Shown here in pieces: positions 15,632 to 24,314 of a DNA stretch of 64,000 bases. Within the stretch, counting starts at the first letter, position 1, and the number at the start of each line of letters is the position of its first letter. The translations under genes were made by a program, and so were the position numbers. The DNA comes from Pseudomonas viridiflava. Its GTDB lineage: Bacteria > Pseudomonadota > Gammaproteobacteria > Pseudomonadales > Pseudomonadaceae. The stretch is from assembly GCF_900590755.1 (NCBI RefSeq), contig NZ_UUOC01000001.1, positions 496,001 through 560,000 of the forward strand, written 5' to 3'. The notes beneath the pieces are model-generated. The model was not told the origin of the DNA. It did no database searches and worked only from the letters and a program-made list of their open reading frames with translations.

Positions 15632-16918
15632 CTAAAAGCGCGACGCCGCAAACGGCCTGATGTCGATTGGCGCAGGCCGATTCGCGAACAGGCTGGCGAC
15701 GATTCGCCCGGTCATGGGCGCCGAGGCCAGCCCCACATGACCATGACCAAAGGCGTGCACCACGTCCGGGGTTGCGGCCGACTGAGCTATAACCGGCAGA
15801 CCGTCAGGGGTCGACGGGCGATTGCCCTGCCAGCGGGAAATACTCAGCTTCGACGGATCATCACCCAGCCCGGGATAAGTCTTGAGCAGGTGATGCAGCA
15901 GGATGTCAGCACGCTTCCAGTCCGGTGGCGCCTCAACACTGGCCAATTCCACTTGCCCGGAAGCACGCAGCCCGCCACGAGTCAGTGTATTGGCCATCTT
16001 GCCGTCGGCAGGCATGACCGGCAGATGCGGGGCGCTGGCCGGGTTGGCGATTTCCACGTGGTAACCGCGCTCGCTTTCCAGGCAGACCGCGTCACCCACG
16101 CTGCGCGCCAAAGCCTTGGAATGGATACCGGCGGCGATGACAGCGCCGTGGCATGCGATGACGTTTCTGTCGGTTCTCACACCATGCAGCTGGCCCGCAT
16201 GGATGTTGAAACCCTCGGCACGGCCCTGAACCAGCTCCCCGCCTTGAGCGACAAAGCGTTCAACCAACCCTCGGACATAACCGCCTGGGTCCAGGCAATG
16301 ACCACCGCGCTCGACCAACACCGCAAAGGTGTAGCGACGGTTCAGCGCGGGCTCGAACTCATGCAGCGCAGCGCCTTCCAGCTCGCGCCACTGGATGCCG
16401 TTATCGCGGCGCAACTGCCAGGAAAAAGCCTCGCTGGCGAACGCGTCCTTGTCGGGATAGACATACAGCAAACCGTCCTGACGAATCAGACCTTCCAGCC
16501 CACAAGCCGCCGCTAAGGCCAGATGTTGCTCAGGCGCATCGGCCAGCAGCGTCGAGAGGATAGCGGCTGTGCGGGTCGCCTTGGCAGGCGTGGAGCCCGC
16601 ATTCACGAAACGAATCAACCAGGGCGCCAGTTTGAGCAGGTATTGCCAGCGGATGGTGAATGGCCCGTGGGGGTCCAGCAGAAAGCCCGGGACTTTTTTC
16701 CAGAGGCCCGGCATCGACATGGGAATGATCGACCCCGGACTCAGAAACGCCCCGTTGCCGTAACTTGCCGCCTGCTCTCCCCCTGGCGCTGCAGGTTCCA
16801 GAATCGTCACCCGATGCCCGTCTTTCTGCAGCGCCAGGGCGGCACACGCGCCGACGATGCCGCCGCCGATCACCACAATGTGCCGAGCCGCCGGATTGAC
16901 ATCCATGGCGCGACTCAT
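15632..16918 (-). CDS. FAD-dependent D-amino-acid dehydrogenase-like oxidoreductase
   Basis: The 428-aa protein belongs to the DAO/DadA family. Residues about 12-40 form the FAD-binding Rossmann motif (HIVVIGGGIVGACAALAL, ending in ILEP), followed by EQAASYGNGAFLSPGSI, a pattern seen in DadA-type enzymes. A C-terminal segment WQGNRPSTPDGLPVI and FGHGHVGLASAPMTG is diagnostic of D-amino-acid dehydrogenases. These enzymes oxidise a D-amino acid to a keto acid and pass electrons to the respiratory chain. The gene overlaps the epimerase stop by ATGA. In context it would oxidise the D-isomer that the upstream epimerase makes from an imported amino acid (inference). Confidence 0.9.
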   Translation of the reverse strand: MSRAMDVNPAARHIVVIGGGIVGACAALALQKDGHRVTILEPAAPGGEQAASYGNGAFLSPGSIIPMSMPGLWKKVPGFLLDPHGPFTIRWQYLLKLAPWLIRFVNAGSTPAKATRTAAILSTLLADAPEQHLALAAACGLEGLIRQDGLLYVYPDKDAFASEAFSWQLRRDNGIQWRELEGAALHEFEPALNRRYTFAVLVERGGHCLDPGGYVRGLVERFVAQGGELVQGRAEGFNIHAGQLHGVRTDRNVIACHGAVIAAGIHSKALARSVGDAVCLESERGYHVEIANPASAPHLPVMPADGKMANTLTRGGLRASGQVELASVEAPPDWKRADILLHHLLKTYPGLGDDPSKLSISRWQGNRPSTPDGLPVIAQSAATPDVVHAFGHGHVGLASAPMTGRIVASLFANRPAPIDIRPFAASRF

Positions 16919-18048
16919 CGCTCGGCCAGGATGCGGGCATTGCCGCGCAACGAGGCCTCGGTGACCGAAATGCCCAGCCCCGGCCCCGTAGGAACGATCA
17001 CTGCGCCATCGCGATTCGGAATACGCTCTTCAAGCACGTCTTCAGTCAGCACGTGATGGGGCATGTAGAACTCGCAGCCCAGAGACATGCCGGGCGTAGC
17101 GGCGATGAACTGAGTGCCAGCGGCCAGAGCAACACCGCCTTCCCACAAGGTGCCGCCGTAAGCGGGAATGTGCGCCGTGTCAGCGATGGCCATGATGCCC
17201 TGAGCCTTGAGAATGCCCCCGGCTTTCATCAGTTTCACAGAGATCGCATCGGCGGCCCCAAGGCGGATGATTTCCATCAAGTCACGGGCATCGAAGCAGC
17301 TCTCGTCGGCCAGAATCGGCGTGTCCAGCGCATCGGCAAATGACGCCATGGCCGCCAGGCAACTGCGTGGTACGGGCTGCTCGATGAAAGTCGGACGGAA
17401 GCGGTCAACGTCGCGCAAAACGCTGATCGCGCCAAAGGGTGCCAGCGCCTGGTTGTAGTCCAGACGCAGGTCGATGGAATCGCCGAACTCATTGCGCATG
17501 GCTTCCAGGTGGGCCATGTCCTCGGTGTGGGATTTGACCCCGGTCTTGACCTTGAAGATCCGGTTGCCCGCCGGGACCATCGCCTGCATGCGCTCGAAGT
17601 CCGCGTCGAAATCAGGATCGGCAATGGAGAACGACAGTGGAATGCTGTCGCGCACCCTGCCCCCCAACAGATCAGCGACGGACAAGCCGCAAGACTTGCC
17701 GAGGATGTCGAACATCGCCGTTTCAATCGCGAGCTTGGCCTCGCCGTGGCCCACCAGTGCGGTGTCCATCTTCAGCGTCGTGGCGCGAATCGAGCGGATC
17801 GACGCGCCAATCACCAATGGCCGCAAGTAAACGTCGATAGCAGCAAATGCCCCTTCGGCCGTTCCGGTGAACACTTCCCAGGGAGCCGCTTCGCCCCAGC
17901 CAACAATCCCGGAGGTCGAGGTCAGTTCCACCAACACCCGCTTCACACTGCCTTTGACGTTGCCCACGCCCTGAAGGCGCGCCATCTTGATCGGGCTTTC
18001 AATCAGAAAGACCCGCAACCGCTGAATGCTTTCATTTGTCATGGTCAT
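16915..18048 (-). CDS. Enolase-superfamily epimerase/cycloisomerase (MLE subgroup)
   Basis: The 377-aa protein has the full active site of the muconate-lactonizing-enzyme subgroup: K166 and K168 in the FKVKTG motif, metal ligands D197 (LRLDYNQ), E223 (FIEQP) and D248 (ILADES), and K272 (AISVKLMKAGG). The two acid/base lysines on opposite faces are the pattern of 1,1-proton transfer, i.e. racemisation or epimerisation. The ATG at 18048 has GGAGG upstream and is preferred to 18078. With an amino acid importer upstream and a D-amino-acid dehydrogenase downstream, it probably epimerises an imported amino acid or a derivative such as a betaine or hydroxyproline. Substrate specificity is not readable. 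Confidence 0.88.
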   Translation of the reverse strand: MTMTNESIQRLRVFLIESPIKMARLQGVGNVKGSVKRVLVELTSTSGIVGWGEAAPWEVFTGTAEGAFAAIDVYLRPLVIGASIRSIRATTLKMDTALVGHGEAKLAIETAMFDILGKSCGLSVADLLGGRVRDSIPLSFSIADPDFDADFERMQAMVPAGNRIFKVKTGVKSHTEDMAHLEAMRNEFGDSIDLRLDYNQALAPFGAISVLRDVDRFRPTFIEQPVPRSCLAAMASFADALDTPILADESCFDARDLMEIIRLGAADAISVKLMKAGGILKAQGIMAIADTAHIPAYGGTLWEGGVALAAGTQFIAATPGMSLGCEFYMPHHVLTEDVLEERIPNRDGAVIVPTGPGLGISVTEASLRGNARILAER

Positions 18049-18077
18049 GACTCCTCCCCCCGCCGCGCAGCTGTTCA

Positions 18078-18117
18078 AGGCCGGGCACGTTTTATGTGAA
18101 TTGGATTTAACCGGCCT
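18078..18117. other. Inverted repeat between transporter and catabolic genes
   Basis: AGGCCGG (18078-18084) and CCGGCCT (18111-18117) can pair across a 26-base AT-rich loop, inside the gap between the ABC ATPase stop and the epimerase start. It could reduce read-through within the operon. No T-run is present. Confidence 0.35.
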
Positions 18118-18119
18118 CG

Positions 18120-18896
18120 TCAGTGAGGACCGTGGCCTTTATGAAAGTGGTTGAGAAAGTTGCGCGTGGCCTCTTCCGTGGGGTTATCGATGGTCTCCCG
18201 GGCAGGACCGTCCTCGATCACGTAACCGTCGCGCATGAACACCACCCGGTCAGCCACTTCACGGGCAAAGGCGATTTCGTGGGTGACGATCACCATGGTC
18301 ATGCCATCGGCGGCCAGCTTCTGAATGGTGCTGAGCACTTCGCCTACCAGCTCCGGGTCCAGGGCTGAGGTGGCTTCATCAAACAGCATCACCTCAGGCT
18401 CCATGGCCAGCGCACGAGCGATGGCGACCCGCTGCATCTGCCCGCCAGACAGGGTTTTGGGCATCTGCTTGGCGCGGTCTGCCAGGCCGACTTTTTCAAG
18501 CTGCGACATGGCCAGGTCCCGAGCCACGCTTTTGCTCAGCTTGCGCACGTGAACCGGGGCTTCCATGACGTTTTCCAGCACGCTCATGTGCGGGAACAGA
18601 TTGAAGCTCTGGAACACCATGCCGGTTCTGGCCCGGAATGCTGCCAACTCTTTAGTGCCCGGCGGCCGACGTCCCTGACCGAATTGAAAGGTGGTATCGC
18701 CCACGCGAATCTCGCCATCGTCAGGCTCGACCAGCAGATTGATGGAGCGCAACAGCGTGGACTTGCCCGAGCCAGAAGGCCCGATCAACGAGACAACACC
18801 GCCCTCGTTGACCCTGAAATTGATGTCTTTCAACACCTGTAGCGCGCCGAAACTCTTGCGCAGCGCGGTGATTTCAATCTTCGGTTTGACGGACAT
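18120..18896 (-). CDS. Polar amino acid ABC transporter, ATP-binding protein
   Basis: The 258-aa ATPase has Walker A at 39-47 (GPSGSGKST), a Q-loop (MVFQSFNLFPHMSVLENV), signature LSGGQMQRVAIARALA and Walker B MLFDEATSALDPE, all as in GlnQ/HisP-type subunits of amino acid importers. It overlaps the permease stop by one base (TAATG). It supplies energy for the permease at 18896-19558 with the binding protein at 19619-20458. Confidence 0.93.
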   Translation of the reverse strand: MSVKPKIEITALRKSFGALQVLKDINFRVNEGGVVSLIGPSGSGKSTLLRSINLLVEPDDGEIRVGDTTFQFGQGRRPPGTKELAAFRARTGMVFQSFNLFPHMSVLENVMEAPVHVRKLSKSVARDLAMSQLEKVGLADRAKQMPKTLSGGQMQRVAIARALAMEPEVMLFDEATSALDPELVGEVLSTIQKLAADGMTMVIVTHEIAFAREVADRVVFMRDGYVIEDGPARETIDNPTEEATRNFLNHFHKGHGPH

Positions 18897-19558
18897 TATT
18901 GGCTGGCTCCAGGTTTCTTCTCGCGGTAACGCACGATCAGGGTGAGCGGAAACAGGATCACGAAATAGGCCACAGCCACCGCCGAGTAGGTCTCAAGCGG
19001 CCGGAAGCTGTCGTGGGCGATCATCTGGCCCTGATACACCAGATCGGGTACCGCCAATACGGACACCAGCGAGGTGTTCTTGAACTGCATGATCGACTGG
19101 TTCATCAGCGCTGGCACCATGCGCCTGATGGCCTGGGGCAGAATGATCCGCCGCATGGCCAGCATCGGCGTCATGCCCAACGCCCCGCCTGCTTCACGCT
19201 GGCCAGCGTCAATGGAGACGATGCCCCCGCGGATGATCTCGGCGTAGAACGCACCGCCATAACAGGACAGGGCCAGCAGCGACGCCGTGATGGGCGTCAT
19301 CTCGATGCCCGCCAGAATCGGCAGCGCGTAATAACACCAGATAAGCTGCACCAGCACCGGCGTGCAGCGAAAGACTTCGGTGAACATCAACGCCACAACG
19401 CGGATCAGCCTGAAGCGCGACAACAGCCCCATGGCCGCCAACAGGCCGATGGCCAGACCGCCCGCCACAATGGCAGCGGTAAATGACACCGTCAGTCCAA
19501 GGCCTTGCAGCAACAGCCAGCGGTATTCCCAGAGTGCGGAGAAATCCCACTCGTACAT
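18896..19558 (-). CDS. Polar amino acid ABC transporter, permease
   Basis: The 220-aa permease has five hydrophobic segments and the EAA loop GALGMTPMLAMRRIILPQAIRR, which docks on the ATPase. It starts MYEWDFSALW, as HisM/GlnP-like permeases do. A single permease gene is present, so the channel is probably a homodimer. GTGGGG lies seven bases before the start. It is translationally coupled to the ATPase gene. Confidence 0.92.
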   Translation of the reverse strand: MYEWDFSALWEYRWLLLQGLGLTVSFTAAIVAGGLAIGLLAAMGLLSRFRLIRVVALMFTEVFRCTPVLVQLIWCYYALPILAGIEMTPITASLLALSCYGGAFYAEIIRGGIVSIDAGQREAGGALGMTPMLAMRRIILPQAIRRMVPALMNQSIMQFKNTSLVSVLAVPDLVYQGQMIAHDSFRPLETYSAVAVAYFVILFPLTLIVRYREKKPGASQ

Positions 19559-19618
19559 GTCAAAACCCCACGTTACATAAACAGGTTGGTAAAACTGCCC
19601 GTAAGCAATGAAGGGTGA

Positions 19619-20458
19619 TCAAATCTCGAAGCCGCTCGGGAAGTCCTTCTCGGTCACTCCCACCAGTTCCATGTTGCGCATGATCGCGGTCTTGATGAAG
19701 CCGTTTTCACGATGTTCGGTGATCCAGCCGTCGACGAACTGGCTCCAGGTGGTGTCCTCTTCGCGGCGGAAACCGGCGTTGGACGTCGTGGCGTTCAGCG
19801 GAGTCGGCACGATGAGTTGACCAATGGCCGGATTCTTCGCCCGCAAGGCCAGGGCCAGCACCATCACCAGGCACTGGGCATCGACGCGGCCCGATTGCAA
19901 GGCTGCGGTGGCATCACTGGCGGTTTTAAGGCGCGAAACCGTGGCGTTGGGTGCGAGTTTGGTCACGGCGCTGTCATGGGACGAACCGGCATCGACACCG
20001 ATACGCATGTCGGCGGTATTGAAGTCTTCCCAGGTCTTGGCCGTGACGGATTTTTTGGCGATGAAGGTAAAGGCGTTCTTGAACACCGGGCCGGAGAAGT
20101 CGATGACTTTCTGGCGCTCTGGCGTTGGGTTGAGGCCGAAGAACACATCGATCTTGCTGGCCTGCAAGTCGAGCACCGAGTTGCCCCAGGTGGTTTCCAG
20201 AATCGACAGCTTCACGCCCAGATCGTCTGCAAGCTTCTGGCAGATATCAATGTAGAAACCGCGCCATGGGCCGCCGGTCAGGCTCTTCTGATAGTAAGGC
20301 GCGCCGTCGGCAATGGCGCCGATGTGCAAGACGCCCGATGATTTTACGCGCTCAAGTGAGCTGGCTGCGTTTGCCCTGGCGCCCAGAGTGATCAGCCCGG
20401 TAGCAGCACTGATGGCCGTGGCCCCGAAAAGCTTGGTAAATCTTCTGCGCGTAATCAT
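19619..20458 (-). CDS. Amino acid ABC transporter, periplasmic binding protein
   Basis: The 279-aa protein is a SBP_bac_3 binding protein. Its N-terminus has a Tat-like signal (ITRRRFTKLFGATAISA, cleavage near ARANAAS), which is unusual because most amino acid binding proteins use Sec. The ligand region includes the family pattern GPWRGFYIDICQKLADDLG and ASKIDVFFGLNPTPERQ. It is the first gene of the operon that continues with the permease, ATPase, epimerase and dehydrogenase. AGGA lies eight bases upstream of the start. The ligand is likely an amino acid or betaine. Confidence 0.9.
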   Translation of the reverse strand: MITRRRFTKLFGATAISAATGLITLGARANAASSLERVKSSGVLHIGAIADGAPYYQKSLTGGPWRGFYIDICQKLADDLGVKLSILETTWGNSVLDLQASKIDVFFGLNPTPERQKVIDFSGPVFKNAFTFIAKKSVTAKTWEDFNTADMRIGVDAGSSHDSAVTKLAPNATVSRLKTASDATAALQSGRVDAQCLVMVLALALRAKNPAIGQLIVPTPLNATTSNAGFRREEDTTWSQFVDGWITEHRENGFIKTAIMRNMELVGVTEKDFPSGFEI

Positions 20459-20825
20459 CCAGACGTTCCTTTCTTCTTGGCCATTGGTGATGTTGCTGTT
20501 TCATCAGCTCGTGAACAGCGGATTGGCAGTCGAAAAAAGACACTTCACACGCTTGTCGATTGGAGGTTGCAGCCGGGCGGCTGAAGACCTCGTTCGACTT
20601 ATTCTCGGCAGATGACTTCTGCTCAGTGCAACGGTTGAAACATAAGCTTAAGCATTTGGCGCAGCGGTAGCTGCAAGACCCCTCACGCCGCCTGTGGCTT
20701 GACGCTGGGTCAGTGCCAGCGGTTTGTGCGACATATTGATGACACAAAGCCTTTTATAACTGAAGCCTTGAAAAATGGGGGCATCATGACTTTTAATCAT
20801 GTCATCCACCATCCAGGGCACCACC
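20459..20825. promoter_or_regulatory. Divergent promoter region of the amino acid operon and GcvA-like gene
   Basis: About 367 bases separate the leftward binding-protein gene and the rightward regulator gene. A leftward open frame reaches into it (to 20747) but reads out of frame across the signal sequence and has no ribosome site, so I treat the region as non-coding. It should carry both promoters and a LysR-type operator. I could not fix exact sites. Confidence 0.45.
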
Positions 20826-21716
20826 ATGCGTCGATTCCTGCCATCGCTCTCCGCACTTCAAGCGTTTGAGGCGTCGGCGCGACATCTGAACTTCACCCGG
20901 GCTGCAGAAGATCTGTTCGTCACGCAAAGCGGTATCAGCCGGCAGATCACCAATCTGGAGCAGTTTCTCGGCATGCGGCTGTTCGAGCGTTCAGGCTCGC
21001 GGCTGGTGCTTACCGAGGCTGGCAGCAAGTATTTGCAGGATGTGGTGCAGATGCTGAACAGGCTCGAAGAAGCGTCCATCGACCTGGTACGCGGCCGCAA
21101 GGCAGATGCTTCGCTGCTGATTGGCGCCAACCCCACCTTCGTGTCCCGCTGGCTGGCGCCACGCCTGGAAAACTTCGTCCGGCTGGCGCCTCACGTCCCG
21201 GTGGAGGTCAACCCGGTGGAGGCTGATGTCGACTTCAAGACCTGCCGCTTCGATATCGCCATCATGCGCGGCACCGGCACCTGGAACGAAGCCAGGGCGC
21301 TGGAGTTGTTTGCTGAGGAGCTGGTGGTGGTGGCCTCCCCCAGACTCATCCCGCTGGGCGAAAAACGCGACCAACTGGACTTCACGCAAATCCCCACCCT
21401 GCAAAACGCCAGCAGGCCCAGCCTGTGGTTGCAATGGCTGCGGGCGTCAGGCTGTGTTGGGAAAGGCCTTATTCAGGGGGTGCGCTTTTCCCAGAGCGAA
21501 ATGCTGATCAGTGCGGCAGTCAGCGGCCTGGGGCTGGCGGTGGTTCCCCTCCACTACGTCGAACGTGAGCTGCAACGTGGCGAACTGCACATGCCCTTCG
21601 GCCCGCCGGTGCGCTCGGGCGACTCGTACTGGGTGGTTAGCCCGGAACGCAAATCCCAGAAACAGCACGCGGTGGTTTTTCGGGATTGGTTGATGCAGGA
21701 GGTCGACCAGAACTAA
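20826..21716 (+). CDS. GcvA-type LysR transcriptional regulator
   Basis: The 296-aa protein starts MRRFLPSLSALQAFEASARH and continues LNFTRAAEDLFVTQSGISRQ, the pattern of the GcvA branch of LysR regulators, which often control amino acid or beta-lactamase genes. The ATG at 20826 has AGGG seven bases upstream; an in-frame ATG at 20799 has no site. It is divergent from the amino acid transport/catabolism operon and is the natural candidate for its regulator. Confidence 0.88.
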   Translation: MRRFLPSLSALQAFEASARHLNFTRAAEDLFVTQSGISRQITNLEQFLGMRLFERSGSRLVLTEAGSKYLQDVVQMLNRLEEASIDLVRGRKADASLLIGANPTFVSRWLAPRLENFVRLAPHVPVEVNPVEADVDFKTCRFDIAIMRGTGTWNEARALELFAEELVVVASPRLIPLGEKRDQLDFTQIPTLQNASRPSLWLQWLRASGCVGKGLIQGVRFSQSEMLISAAVSGLGLAVVPLHYVERELQRGELHMPFGPPVRSGDSYWVVSPERKSQKQHAVVFRDWLMQEVDQN

Positions 21717-21725
21717 CCCGAGACC

Positions 21726-21810
21726 CTGTAGGAGCTGCCGAAGGCTGCGAATTGCGGCGTGCCTGACACACAGCCTTCGCAGCCCTCGTAACCTCGGTCA
21801 GCTCCTACAG
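21726..21810. repeat. REP pair, CTGTAGGAGCTGCC type
   Basis: A complete inverted pair lies directly after the GcvA-like gene stop: the left arm CTGTAGGAGCTGCCGAAGG and a right arm ending CGGTCAGCTCCTACAG. Confidence 0.85.
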
Positions 21811-21913
21811 GGACCGAGGCGTGTCTGGAAAAATACAGAATCTGGAGCGCACGGGCACCTACCGAACAGGTGATTTCCCGACGAATGTGAAAAATATGTC
21901 AAATCTGATACTT

Positions 21914-21932
21914 AATGAGTCTGTTTCTCATT
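21914..21932. promoter_or_regulatory. Putative Fur box upstream of a TonB receptor
   Basis: AATGAG-TCTGTTT-CTCATT has the 6-7-6 inverted-repeat layout of Pseudomonas Fur sites (AATGAGAATnATTCTCATT type). It lies 54 bases upstream of the receptor's GTG start, where iron-replete Fur would block the promoter. The central seven bases are not consensus, so affinity may be moderate. Confidence 0.6.
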
Positions 21933-21985
21933 AGCAATATAGGTCAGACTGTTACATCTTCTTACATTCTCCAGGAATCGACCTC

Positions 21986-24088
21986 GTGAACCCTCGCCTC
22001 TCTGCCAGCCTGATTCTCGCTGGTGCTTGCAGCACTCTGAATCTGGCTTATGCCGCTGATGAAATAAACCTGCCCGAAACCACCATCCAGAGCAGCAGCA
22101 GTGTGCAAGCCGACGGCCAGAGTCAGGGTTATCAAGGCAGGGCGGCGGCTAGCACCACTCGGTTGGGCTTGTCGGATAAGGAAACGCCCCAGGCAGTGAC
22201 AACCATCACCCGTGACCAGATTGATGATTTCCAGCTCAATGGCATCCGCGACGCCTTGCGTGCCGCGCCTTCAGTGACGGTTGAGCAGATCGAGACCGAC
22301 CGTACCGAGTTCACCTCTCGCGGCTTCACCATTGACACCTTTGAATACGACGGCATGGGCATGCCTTTCGCCGCCACCACGCTGGTGGGCGAGCAGGATC
22401 TGGCCGAATACGAGCAGATCGACGTGCTGCACGGCGCCAACGGTTTGATGAGCGGCACCGGCAACCCCTCTGCCACGGTCAACTTCGTGCGCAAACGCCC
22501 GACGGACACTTTCCAGGCCAAGATCGGTGCGAGCGCTGGCTCCTGGGATAACCGTCGGGTAGAAGCCGATGTTTCCGGGCCTCTGACATCAACCGGCAAC
22601 GTGCGCGGGCGCTTTATCTATGCCCACGACAAGGGCAACTCCTACCTGGATCGCTACAGCCACGAGGTCAACGTCGCGGCAGGCTTGCTGGCTTTCGATC
22701 TGACCGACGCCGACACCCTGACCGTCGGCTTCTCTCAGCACAACAGCGACTCCAACGGCAGCAGCTGGGGCAACCTGCCGCTGATCGACACCGACGGTAA
22801 CCGCATCCACTACAGCAGCCGCAGTTCCAACATCGGCCAGTCGTGGACCTACTGGAACCTGCACACCCAGCGCGCCTTCGCCGAGCTGAACCATGATTTC
22901 GGCAATGGCTGGAACGGCAAGGTCACCGTGACCGGCGTGACCCAGTACCAGGATACGGATATGTACTACATATCCAGCGTCACCGGCGATTCGGGTTCCA
23001 GCTATGCCACCGACACGTCGAGCAAGGAACATCAACTGATCGGCGAGGCGCAGTTGTCCGGGCCGTTCACCCTGTTCGGCCGGGATCATGAACTGACCCT
23101 GGGCGCTAACTACGGCCGCACCCACCACAAGGAACGCGCCTATAACGTCGACGAAGGTGGCTACTTCCCGTCCAGCCTGTCCGATGCGCTGGCAGGCGGC
23201 ATCCCACGTCCGGGCCTGGACTACACCGACGCCAACAACATGGGCAACTTCAGCGACAGCCAGAAGAGTGTGTATGCCGGGGCGCGATTCAGCCTGCTGG
23301 ACGACCTGCACTGGATCGTCGGCGCGCGAATGCTCAGCGCTGACGGCAAAGGCGAGAACTACGGCGCCTCACACGACACCCGCGAGCATGGCAAGATCAC
23401 GCCTTACACGGGCCTGGTCTACGACGTGAACAGCCAGTGGAGTGTCTACGGCAGCTGGACCCAGATCTTCAGCCCGCAATATGTGCTGGGCACCGACGGT
23501 AATCTGATTGATCCGCTGGAAGGCACCAGCATGGAAGTCGGCGTGAAGGGCAGCCTCCTGGATGATCGCCTGGACCTGACCGCCGCCCTGTTCAAGACCA
23601 AACAGCAGAACGTGGCCGAATACGCGGGCATGATGGGCAGTCAGTACATTTATGACGGGGTCGACTTCAAGAGCCACGGGGTCGAGTTGCAAGCCTCCGG
23701 CGAAGCGCTGCCAGGGCTGGACCTGCTGGCGGGCTACACCTACGTGCAGATCGAGGACGCCAATGGCGACGACGCGCGCAAGTACGTGCCGACCCACACC
23801 TTCCGGGGCATGGCGACCTACCGTTTACCAGCCATGCCGAAAGCCAAAGTCGGCGGTCGTTTGAGCTGGCAGAGCAGCACTGAAGACGATACCTACAGCC
23901 AGGTCAACCAACACGCCTTCGCCCTGCTGGACCTGATGACCAGCTACGACATCGACCAGCACTGGAGCACATCGCTGAACCTCAACAACGTCACCGACCG
24001 CAAATACCTGATGTCCTTGAAAAGCGGCACCAGCGCCAACTACGGTGCGCCGCGCAACCTGACGGCGTCGGTGACGTGGAAGTATTGA
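21986..24088 (+). CDS. TonB-dependent siderophore receptor
   Basis: The 700-aa outer-membrane receptor has a Sec signal cleaved near residue 24 (LNLAYA/ADE). The plug domain follows (about 55-170: KETPQAVTTITRDQIDDF, then EQIDVLHGANGLMSGTGNPS), and a 22-strand barrel ends in ...NLTASVTWKY with the usual terminal aromatic. The plug reads like FhuE/FpvA-type siderophore receptors. There is no N-terminal signalling domain, so it does not signal to a sigma/anti-sigma pair. Start is a GTG at 21986 with AGGA nine bases before it. A Fur-like box upstream supports iron regulation. No siderophore synthesis gene is nearby, so it probably takes up a foreign siderophore. Confidence 0.92.
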   Translation: MNPRLSASLILAGACSTLNLAYAADEINLPETTIQSSSSVQADGQSQGYQGRAAASTTRLGLSDKETPQAVTTITRDQIDDFQLNGIRDALRAAPSVTVEQIETDRTEFTSRGFTIDTFEYDGMGMPFAATTLVGEQDLAEYEQIDVLHGANGLMSGTGNPSATVNFVRKRPTDTFQAKIGASAGSWDNRRVEADVSGPLTSTGNVRGRFIYAHDKGNSYLDRYSHEVNVAAGLLAFDLTDADTLTVGFSQHNSDSNGSSWGNLPLIDTDGNRIHYSSRSSNIGQSWTYWNLHTQRAFAELNHDFGNGWNGKVTVTGVTQYQDTDMYYISSVTGDSGSSYATDTSSKEHQLIGEAQLSGPFTLFGRDHELTLGANYGRTHHKERAYNVDEGGYFPSSLSDALAGGIPRPGLDYTDANNMGNFSDSQKSVYAGARFSLLDDLHWIVGARMLSADGKGENYGASHDTREHGKITPYTGLVYDVNSQWSVYGSWTQIFSPQYVLGTDGNLIDPLEGTSMEVGVKGSLLDDRLDLTAALFKTKQQNVAEYAGMMGSQYIYDGVDFKSHGVELQASGEALPGLDLLAGYTYVQIEDANGDDARKYVPTHTFRGMATYRLPAMPKAKVGGRLSWQSSTEDDTYSQVNQHAFALLDLMTSYDIDQHWSTSLNLNNVTDRKYLMSLKSGTSANYGAPRNLTASVTWKY

Positions 24089-24110
24089 GGAATTTCTGAG
24101 AACACGCCGT

Positions 24111-24195
24111 CTGTAGGAGCTGCCGCAGGCTGCGAATTGCGATCTGCCTGACATACCGCCTTCGCAGCTCTCGTAACCTCGGTCAGCTCCTACAG
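24111..24195. repeat. REP pair, CTGTAGGAGCTGCC type
   Basis: A complete inverted pair (CTGTAGGAGCTGCCGCAGG and a right arm ending GGTCAGCTCCTACAG) lies between the convergent TonB receptor and LysR genes. Confidence 0.85.
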
Positions 24196-24249
24196 AACGA
24201 AGGTATGCCTGCCGATCGACACGGTCTGCCTGAAGCACCGCGTCATCGT

Positions 24250-24276
24250 TCATCGCGGGCAAGCGCGCTCCTACAG
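24250..24276. repeat. REP half-element, GCGGGCAAGCGCGCTCC type
   Basis: A single right arm, CATCGCGGGCAAGCGCGCTC then CTACAG, of the second REP type, between the complete REP and the end of the LysR gene. Confidence 0.6.
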
Positions 24277-24314
24277 CTGTCTGTGTTGCGGTCCGGACGG
24301 CGGGGACACCACGC

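Noticed and set aside
20352..20747. Minus-strand 131-aa frame
   Set aside because: Out of frame with the binding-protein signal sequence and reaching into the divergent promoter region; no ribosome site.
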